NCBI GenBank assembly: GCA_036250225.1
Contig: JAPZLL010000002.1
Location: 248,001-312,000, forward strand
DNA from: Cercophora sp. LCS_1
Taxonomy: Eukaryota > Ascomycota > Sordariomycetes > Sordariales > Lasiosphaeriaceae
Length of the DNA: 64,000 nucleotides
Direction of reading: 5' to 3'
Numbering within the stretch: the stretch's first letter is position 1; the number at the start of each line of letters is the position of its first letter. The notes beneath the pieces are model-generated. The model was not told the origin of the DNA. It ran no database searches and was given only the letters and a program-made list of their open reading frames with translations. Positions 56,900 to 64,000 of this stretch are shown here, in pieces. Made by a program: the position numbers and the translations under genes.

Positions 56900-57960
56900 A
56901 GGAGGGAGAACGGGATAAAATACAGCGGGCGGTGTTCTTGGTTTTCTTTATGTATGAAGTACCTATGTGTGTATCACCAGTCGGCTCGGGGGTTTAAAAG
57001 CAATGACGAAAGATTAAGACAGGTGCGTGGCCGCCGTGACTGTGGTGGCCGATGTGCAAACTGCAATGACCTGGAAAGCCCGAAAGCCCGGTGGAAATTG
57101 CCCGTGGCTGAGTTGGAACTATTTGTATTAGAGTCGGGACCTCCTTTTCAACGAACCATAGCAGTTCCGACCTGGATGGCGCAACGGTATTCCGCTAGGG
57201 CCTATGATGGGTCATGTCTGGGGCGTAGACCTCCTTGTAGGCGTTGGGTTCGACTCAGAGTTGTATAAAGAACCACTTTTCTCCGTCGACCCTCCTTCCT
57301 TCAGGGAGTAGAGGCTCGGCGGTGAAATTTTGCCTTTTTTTTTTTTTTTTTTTTTTGGCTTCCTCTCTTTCTTGCCTTTTTTTTCTTCTCCTTTTTCTGC
57401 TATTCGATGTCATGTTCTTCGTACAAATCTGTCTCTTAGTTCTTTTGGCGGTGGTTGAGGCTGTGGTTGCCATGTAGGTTGACGTCGGTGCAGCCAACGT
57501 GGACCAACGGGCACTCGCGAGCTGGATGGACGTCGATCTTGGTCGTGCAGTAACACCAGGCCTCGTTGCCGGCCAAGCCGACCTTTTTTGGTTAAGATCT
57601 CGAGTGATGTGGTCTGACGCTTGGCATGCAAAAGCTAGATCGTCATCATCGGTGAAAAGAACTGCATCCAGGGTGAAGGGACCATTTAGACTACCTACTT
57701 ACCAAGCCGTTACGTGACGACTAAACAAATCCCCGTCTCGGGATGATGGGCGCACTAACTCGTGGTCCGCATGACGGGAACAGGAAACTTGGAAGCGCGG
57801 CTGGGCTGGGCTGGGCTGTACACTAAAGTAAACCGATAGGTATATCTTGCCACCCTCCCACTCTCTCTCCCCAGTTCTCACACATACCTCCCACCCCCAG
57901 GAAGTATCACAGAAATCATCGAACAGAACATCGGGTACGGAAAGAGAAGAAACGGTCAAA
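56900..57960. other. Intergenic with SINE-like insertion and CT-rich leader
   Basis: It contains the SINE-like copy at 57169-57356. A strongly CT-rich block at 57850-57900 is typical of a fungal leader ahead of the small His-rich gene. No further coding sequence was recognised. Confidence 0.6.
57169..57356 (+). mobile_element. tRNA-derived SINE-like element, copy 2
   Basis: About 188 bp, ending in a 22-nt T tract. A box TGGCGCAACGG (57177-57187), B box GGTTCGACTCA (57247-57257), then CGTCGACC, AGGGAGT, GGCTCGGCG and TTTTGCC before the T run. All blocks match copy 1 in order and orientation, while the intervening sequence has diverged and is shorter. It lies about 270 bp downstream of the OST1 stop. 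No clear target-site duplication. Confidence 0.72.
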
Positions 57961-58224
57961 ATGTGCTTCGGCGACTCCCGAACCGACGAAAAATACTACT
58001 ACCACGAGGAAATCATTCCCGTGCGGCGCTACAACGGGCACAACCACTACGATCACGGCCATCACCATCACCACCATGGCAGTCATCACCATCATGGCAG
58101 TCATCACCACCATCACTCGCCTAGGGTTAGTTATCATGCTAGTCCGAGGACGAGCGTGACGAGTCATCGGAGTAGTGGGCCGGTTGTTTATGAGAGGACT
58201 AGTCGGCGGTATATCACTTCGTAG
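57961..58224 (+). CDS. Small histidine-rich protein
   Basis: A single exon gives 87 aa. It begins MCFGDSRTDEKYYYHEEIIPVRRYNGH (written here across residues 1-27 only as MCFGDSRTDEKYYYHEEI then PVRR). A run of His interrupted by Gly/Ser follows at about 27-53, then a Ser/Arg-rich tail ending RRYITS. There is no signal peptide and no membrane segment. I recall similar short MCFG-start, His-rich proteins in other filamentous fungi but cannot name a family. The His tract could bind zinc, nickel or copper, which is inference only. Support comes from a strong CT-rich leader, a good ATG context (gtcaaaATG) and codon use that shifts from C- to G-rich like neighbouring genes. Confidence 0.75.
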   Translation: MCFGDSRTDEKYYYHEEIIPVRRYNGHNHYDHGHHHHHHGSHHHHGSHHHHHSPRVSYHASPRTSVTSHRSSGPVVYERTSRRYITS

Positions 58225-58887
58225 GGCAGCATGGGGGGGACAGATGCCTGCTGGTGTAAACTACCGGGACATGCTGTACGGCGGGAATTGGGACTACAGC
58301 GTTTTTTGGGGAATTGAGCGGATGCATTGCATACCGCATGATAGTTTTGGATTGTAATCATAGAGTATTTTAGTGGGCATTTGAATGAGCACTGGTGATG
58401 CTGAAGGGGATGGTAAGCTGTGGTGGGGCTGGATGACGTCACAGTACTTTGTCGTGATGGGATGACGGCGAACCATTGTCATGGGATGTTTGCAAATCGC
58501 AATTGGTGTAGTGCGTACTGGGTGGTTCTCTTTGATAGAGCAAATGGAATATGGTGTGAGGTTCTTGGTCAGCGTCAATGTGTAGGGTTCAGTTGACATC
58601 GATATCGACATCGACATCAAGCAGCCAGCCAAGACCCCTGAATGACGTTGGGGGGCTGATGACTTTGAGATATCCGAATCCATTTTCTGAATCTCTTCTC
58701 TGAGACATCAAGTGTCTCGTTCTGTCTTGAGCATTCCATTGCCTTGAAGAAGATCGCTCCTGCATCCCATACCCGCTTGCGACGAAGAAGTCGCAGCCAC
58801 CTCTCCCACTCGCACCTCTCCCACCCCATCCTCACCCTCACCACCAAATCTATCACCATCCCATACCATGTAAGACCCCAACCAACC
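58225..58887. other. Intergenic, His-rich gene to Pil1-like gene
   Basis: Tandem plus-strand spacing of 663 bp, with a CT-rich block at 58775-58860 ahead of the next start. It includes a short repeated catcgatatcgacatcgaca stretch near 58597-58618. No gene. Confidence 0.6.
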
Positions 58888-59856
58888 ATGACACGCAAAA
58901 GCACCGAAAGCTCCCGTTCCTCCATATGGTACCTTTACCCCCACCCCATCCATCACCCTCAGCCCATCCTCATATCGCCCTCCCCATAACAACTAACAAA
59001 AAACAACAGGAACCGCACCCTCTCAACCCGCCCCTCCACCTCCCCCCCGCAACCCCGTCACAAAATACTGACCTCCCTCCGCGCCTCAACCCAACCGCCC
59101 CTCTCCCAGCGGCTCTTTCTCCTCATCAAATCCTCCAACAGTCTCATATCCGCCTACACAACCGCCTCCAGCACGCGCCACTCCCTCGCCTCCCAGCTCT
59201 CCGACTGGGGTGTCCAAACCTCGGACCCCGCTATATCCGACCTCTCGGACAAAATCGCCGTTCTCCTCTCCGAACTCGCAACCTGCGAAGAAAGCTACGC
59301 CTCATCCCTAGACGATGCACGCCGTGTTTTGAAAACAATTCGCAACACGGAGAAATCAGTCCAACCAAGTCGTGATGCGCGCCAAAAACTCGTGGAAGAG
59401 ATTGGAAAGTTAAAGGGCAAAGGCGGGGGTGAAAAACTAGCGGTGCTGGAACAGGAATTGGTCAGGGCGGAGGCAGAGGGGTTGGTTGCTGAGGCGCAAC
59501 TGTATAATGTTACGAGGACGAAATTGAAGGAGGCGTATAGAGTGGAATTTCTGGCGGGGTTGGAAAGGGCGGAGAAAACGGGGATTTTGGTAAGGCATGG
59601 GTTGAGGCTGTTGGAGTTGTTGGATGATGAGGCTGTTGTGCCGGGGGATGAGAAGCGGGAATGGGAGGGGGCTGCGCAGGCGAGACAGGTCTTGAATGAT
59701 GCTGAAGATGATTTACGGGCGTGGAGGTTTCCGGAGGGGCTTTTGCAAGAGGGGGAGGGGAGTGACTTTGGGGAGGTGGGGATTGGGAGGGGAGAGGTTG
59801 AAAATAGGGAGGTTGATAAGGGGAAGGGGAAGGAGGTTGAGAGGGTGAAAGATTAG
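58888..59856 (+). CDS. Pil1/Lsp1-like eisosome protein
   Basis: BAR-like protein of the eisosome family, expected to bind the plasma membrane inner face. Exons 58888-58928 and 59010-59856 give 295 aa. The splice joins SSIW-NRTLSTRP. The diagnostic core is TEKSVQPSRDARQKL, VLEQELVRAEAEGLVAEAQL, NVTRTKLKEAY and LLELLDDEAVVPGDEKREW, all close to Pil1/Lsp1 patterns. It lacks the long conserved Pil1 N-terminus (the RTYSLR-type start) and is shorter than the usual 310-350 residues, so it looks like a divergent paralogue rather than the main Pil1. The tail is Gly/Glu/Lys-rich. The first half of the coding strand is C-rich and the second half G-rich, with a switch at about 59380. Confidence 0.9.
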
Positions 59857-59995
59857 GGAGTTGTTTGGATGGATGGATATCGTTATGTTTGTTTGAACGG
59901 TTAGAGATGATCAGATTTGAATACCACGGACAAACTCCAACATGATTCTATCAGACACAAGTTCCATCGGCTCATTACCGTTCGCATTAGATAAA

Positions 59996-62900
59996 TCAGA
60001 CTGTCGCCGTAACCCTACGCACGCTCTTGCGTGCTCCCTCGCCTGTAATCATCACGGCCCCCTCCATCTCCAACATCCTCATCACCTCGGCAAACTCGGC
60101 CGGATCAACCGCCGTGCTGGCTCCTTCACCCAACCTCCTCGCCGCGTCGGAAAAGCGCACCGCCTGTCCACCAGCCGTAAGCTCGTCCAACAACCTGAGC
60201 ACGGCATCCTTCAGATCAGCCTTGCGCTTGCGTTCAGCGGCACTCGTGCCCTCGGTCAGCAGGCTCATATCAATACGGCCCTGGGCATCGGTAGCCGCCG
60301 TCTTGAGCGCCGACTTGATCAGACGGACGGCTTCCTTGACGTCGCCCTGCGTCACGACAGACGACAGACGCATCTTGGCGTGGGCCTCGGCGAGACGAAT
60401 CATGCTCTCGAGCTGACGCGTCGTAGCTGTGATGCGCTTCTCGGCGGCTCGCACGTCTTGGCCGAGTTTACGCATCTCGACGTACGAGTCTACCAGTTCC
60501 CGACCGGCTTCGGGGCTGATGGTGGGATGGATGTTGGCGCGGGCGTAGGAAATGTATGAGGTGAGGAACTCGACGGGCTGGGGGTTGTTAGTTTGGCATT
60601 TTGACAAAGACAAAAAAAAGGGTGGCTTACCAAGATGTCATTGGCTGTTTGGGCCGTGTCCGGCTTGTCTTCGAGGTACATGGAGAGCAAGTGGCGGGCG
60701 AGACGCTGGTCGGTCTTTTCGTCGCTGCGGTCGAGGATCAGGTAGACCAGGTCGAAACGGGAGAGCAGCGTGGGAGGGAGGTCGATATTTTGGGGAACAG
60801 ACAAGTCGGGGTTGTATCGACTGCCGATGGGATTGGCGGACGCCAGGATACTTGTTCGCGCGTTCAAGGTAGTGATGATACCGGCCTTGGCGACTGACAC
60901 GGTCTGTTGCTCCATTACTTCGTGGAGAACGGACCGGGTGGACTCGTTCATCTTGTCGAACTCGTCGATGCAGCAGACACCGCCGTCGGACAAAACAAGA
61001 GCACCAGACTCGAGCACAAGTTGGCGGGACTCTGGGTCGCGCGTCACGTAGGCTGTGAGACCGACGGCCGATGAGCCCTTGCCGCTCGTGTAGACACCAC
61101 GGGGCGCGATTCGGTGTACATACGACAGGAGCTGCGACTTGGCAGTAGACGGGTCACCGCAGAGGAGGACGTTGATGTCGCCACGGTACCTGGGGCTTCC
61201 GCCCTTTTGGAACGTCTTGTTGGTGCCGCCAAACAGCTGGAGGAGAATACCCTTCTTGACGTCGTCCATCTCGTAAATCGAGGGAGCTAGCGACCGAGAG
61301 AGGAGGTCGTAGATATCCGGGCGAGAAGCGGTGTCTTTGATTTTCTCCTCTTCTTCCGGTGTAAGCTTTTTGATCTCGTCCATGCTCTGGCCGCTGGTGT
61401 GTGCCTCCTCTTCCTCGGCGAGATCAAGAGTTGACGGGTCAGCTCCCATCCTGCGCCTGTCAACCTTTTGGACGTGAACAACGTCAACATAAGTCTTGTG
61501 GATCGCCTTAACCGTCCTCATGCGCGGGTTGACACGCACGGGTGTGACTTTGAAGATACCAGTGAGCTCAACACGATCACCGGCCTTGCAAAAGTCGACA
61601 AGCTCGTTGTACACACAGACCGAGACGGAGTGCGGCGTCTGACCAGCAGGCACCGCATCGGGCGTTTCTTGCAGCTTGATAATCTGTTTGTCCTCAAACG
61701 AGCACCGGTTGTGGATGATCTGCATCGAGTTCTTGGACCCGCAGCGTTGTCTTGGGCACTCGGTAGGTTCGCGAATCCTGCCTCTATCAAGGTGAACTGT
61801 CACCGAATGGCCGCAAACGCTGCACTTGAAAAAGGCATCCTTCATGTCAGGAATGACAGGCGTCGTGCGGATGACAAGACCCTTGATGCACACAAGCTTG
61901 TCCATGTCTGACGGGTTGAGATCACGGAGGTTGGTCGTTCCGTCGATGCCCCATGGTCGAACAACATAGTTCATCTGGTTGATCTCGTCCTCGAGGTTAG
62001 GCAGCTGGTTGTTTGATGGACGGGGGGTGGACGGCTCGTCGCCACGTTCCGAACTTGGGAACGCAGGCTCGGAGCTTTGCGAAGCGTGGTGGGCACCAGT
62101 AGTGCTTTGTGACTCCCGCTGGCTAGCCATCTCCGCCCGCGCAAGCTCAATCATGCAGTCGTGAACGCATTGATCCATGACGGGAATGATTTCGCTCGGG
62201 TACGCCTGTGCCTGATGCCAGAGCTTCAGCGTGCGCGGGTAGAGCTTGAGATCGCGGAGATCCAGGTACAGCTTGGTAGTACCAAGCAGCAACATATTCT
62301 CCAGTGCCTCCCAGTATGGCTTCGACTCAGCTTCGGGGTCTCCCTGCGTTTCGGCTTCCGTAGCACCATCAGCCCACATGCGATACTTCTTGGTGAAGTT
62401 CTTGAGGAAATCTTTGAACGAGACGAACGAGTCGTCAATCGACACAGTGGTACCCCAAATGAGACCCTGGCTGGAACCACCAAGCGCATCTGCCTCGGAT
62501 GTCCCAGGGTTTCTGTTATTGAACGAGGGAGCATCGGAGCCATCTTGGATCACTCGGCCGGTGTCGTCAAGCACAATCCGGCGCGGGATCTGTCTTGGTG
62601 TCCGGTGGACATCTGGGTTGATATCTCCTCTTCGGGACCTCCGGCTGGACCCCTGTGAGTTCACAAACAGGGCACTGCTTTCACTGCGGAGATCGGACTG
62701 CTGGGTCAGATTGTGACCGGGACTAGAGCTGGGGTCGTAGCGGATAGGTGACGACTCTGCAGGGGAGTCAGTTAGGCTGCGGCAGAATAATCGCAAAATA
62801 TCTCACCCCCAATAAGGGCGCCACTGGCGCGAGGAGTCCGGTCGCCATCTGTCTGCGATCCAGTGCGCTGGCGTAAAGGAGAACTCGGGGCGACGTTGGG

Positions 62901-63146
62901 CTGGGAGGCAGTGCTCTGCGAGTTGCTGCCCTGCCGAAGAGGCGACGACACCGGGTTGCGACTCCCGGCCGGTGAAGAGGAAGCATAGAACAGCGGGCTC
63001 GAGGCCAGTTGCGAGGCTCTTGTTCCTCGAGTCTGGCGGGGAGTGGCAGCGGGCTCGTCCTCAGCATTGGAGGGGCCGGGCGCCGGGCTGCTCCGCGGTT
63101 GAGAGCTGCGAGTCGAGCGGGCCGATCGCTTGGCGGGAGACGACAT
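59996..63146 (-). CDS. MCM4: DNA replication licensing factor MCM4
   Basis: Subunit of the MCM2-7 replicative helicase. Exons 63146-62807, 62756-60631 and 60577-59996 give 1015 aa. The long disordered N-terminus is full of SP and SSP sites (SSPLFYASSSPAG, SSPLRQ), as in Mcm4, the main target of CDK and DDK. A zinc ribbon follows (FKCSVCGHS then CPRQRCGS). The AAA+ core has Walker A GDPSTAKSQ, Walker B CCIDEFDKM and finger LLSRFDLVY. The C-terminal winged helix ends RKSVRRVTATV. MCM4 identity rests on VRPWGIDGTTNLRDLNPSD and on the GDPSTAKS variant. Splices restore ALIG-ESSPIRYDP and TANDIL-PVEFLTSYI. The gene is divergent from coatomer zeta. Confidence 0.97.
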
Positions 63147-63598
63147 GATTGCTGCGAAACTGTCGATTTCTCAAAAATGGACAGCGATGCAGCGCGAAGA
63201 CAGTGGTGTTTAGGTCGAGGGGTGGAAATGGGGGGTTGTTGTTTGCGACAGAAGACAAGAGTGCGACTCCGCAGTCAGGGAGCAACGAGTGGGCTGAAAT
63301 TAAAAAAGGAGACGCGCGAAATGTCGCGTCAGGTCCAAAAACCACTTTACACGAGCGCGTCGACAGGGGTTGTTTGGCGCCAGATCCATTAAAGCCCCTG
63401 CTAAGACGGTACGTACCGGTGGTCCCAGCTCAAGTGGGGCTGATTGGAGGTCAAGCCACATCACAGCTGTCGCTCACCCCACAACTCAGAGGCCGCGATA
63501 TCGATACGACGGCGACAACCCCTGAACTCTCTACAACGACACCTGGCTGGACTGCTTTGCCCGATAGTAGCAGAGACAGTCTCTCTTAAACCGCCAAG
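63147..63598. promoter_or_regulatory. Divergent promoter MCM4 / coatomer zeta
   Basis: 452 bp between the two start codons, holding the promoters of both genes. MCB-like words are listed separately. Confidence 0.5.
63311..63360. promoter_or_regulatory. MCB/E2F-like motifs before MCM4
   Basis: The inverted pair GACGCG (63311-63316) and CGCGTC (63325-63330) is separated by eight bases, with a further CGCGT at 63356-63360. The pair lies 165-184 bp upstream of the MCM4 ATG, nearly the same distance as the motifs before MCM7. MBF-type G1/S control is inferred. Confidence 0.55.
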
Positions 63599-64000
63599 AT
63601 GTCGCCAGGAATGTCGCTGTACAGCGTTAACGCTATAAGTACGACACCGCCTCGATTCCTCCCCAAAAGTTTAACGTGTTGACTTGTCGCCAGTAATCCT
63701 CTCCAGTGACGACGGTTCGCGGATATTCTCCAAGTACTACAACCCCCCGCACCAACAAACCGGCAGCGGCGCCTCCTCCTCAACCTCGTCCAACCCTTAC
63801 CCCGACAAGACGGCGCAGACTCGCTTCGAAAAGGGGCTGCTGGCCAAGACAGCGAAGCAGAACGGCGACATCCTCCTCTACGACAACCGAGTAGTGCTCT
63901 ATAAGATGGAGTCCGACGTAGCGCTCTACGTGGTGGGCAGCACTGAGGAGAACGAGGTTCTACTGTACAATGTGCTGCTGGCGCTGCGAGACAGCTTGCA
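63599..64000 (+). CDS. RET3: Coatomer zeta subunit (partial, runs off window)
   Basis: Small subunit of the COPI coat for Golgi-to-ER retrograde transport. Exon 1 is 63599-63638 and exon 2 starts at 63694 and continues past the window end. The joined start reads MSPGMSLYSVNAI-IILSSDDGSRIFSKYY, the usual zeta-COP N-terminus. It is followed by RFEKGLLAKTAKQNGDILLYD, VVLYKMESDVALYVVG and ENEVLLYNVLLALRDSL. The fold is the longin-like fold shared with AP sigma subunits. About 115 residues are visible; the C-terminus is missing only because of the window edge. A Ser/Gly-rich insert (TGSGASSSTSSN) sits in an early loop. Confidence 0.94.

Noticed and set aside
1..64000. CRISPR arrays, bacterial operons, ribosome-binding sites or a secondary-metabolite cluster
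   Set aside because: The DNA is fungal nuclear, with intron-bearing housekeeping genes. No direct-repeat/spacer arrays and no PKS, NRPS or terpene synthase genes were seen.

Overview
The window reads as nuclear DNA of a filamentous ascomycete (Pezizomycotina, probably Sordariomycetes; the class is an inference). Genes are single-copy eukaryotic housekeeping genes on both strands. They carry short GT-AG introns (mostly 44-125 nt) with CTAAC/CTGAC-type branch points. Coding DNA is GC-rich, leaders are pyrimidine-rich and there are no operons. Twenty protein genes are supported, one cut by the right edge. Exon joins were worked out by hand from splice consensus, reading phase and family conservation, and every proposed CDS totals a multiple of three.

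Layout. 0.1-11.3 kb: secreted GH18 chitinase (-), small membrane protein (-), RanGAP (-) divergent from a three-finger C2H2 protein resembling INO80 subunit Iec1 (+), a 2.6 kb gene-free stretch with an assembly gap, then an MFS sugar transporter (-). 11.3-15.5 kb: gene-free and GC-rich. 15.5-24.5 kb: MSH3 (+), a C2H2-like nuclear protein (-), Rab geranylgeranyltransferase beta (-). 27.4-33.3 kb: RhoGAP (+), RRS1 (-) divergent from mitoribosomal mS29/DAP3 (+). 33.9-47.9 kb: MCM7 (-) divergent from PEX1 (+), PEX1 convergent with cystathionine gamma-synthase (-), VTC4 polyphosphate polymerase (-) divergent from RMT2 (+). 48.5-57 kb: an OTT_1508-type deaminase-fold protein (+), hexokinase (-), OST1 (+), and two copies of a tRNA-derived SINE-like element. 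58-64 kb: small His-rich protein (+), Pil1/Lsp1-like eisosome protein (+), MCM4 (-) divergent from coatomer zeta (+, truncated by the window end).

Functional links are loose. MCM7 and MCM4 are subunits of the same replicative helicase, and both promoters carry paired ACGCG/CGCGT motifs about 160-190 bp upstream of the start codon, as expected for MBF-type G1/S control. No secondary-metabolite cluster, CRISPR array, convincing tRNA gene or intact autonomous transposon was found.

The most interesting signals are the two related SINE-like copies, the deaminase-fold gene, and a recurring switch from C-rich to G-rich coding strand near the 3' end of many genes.
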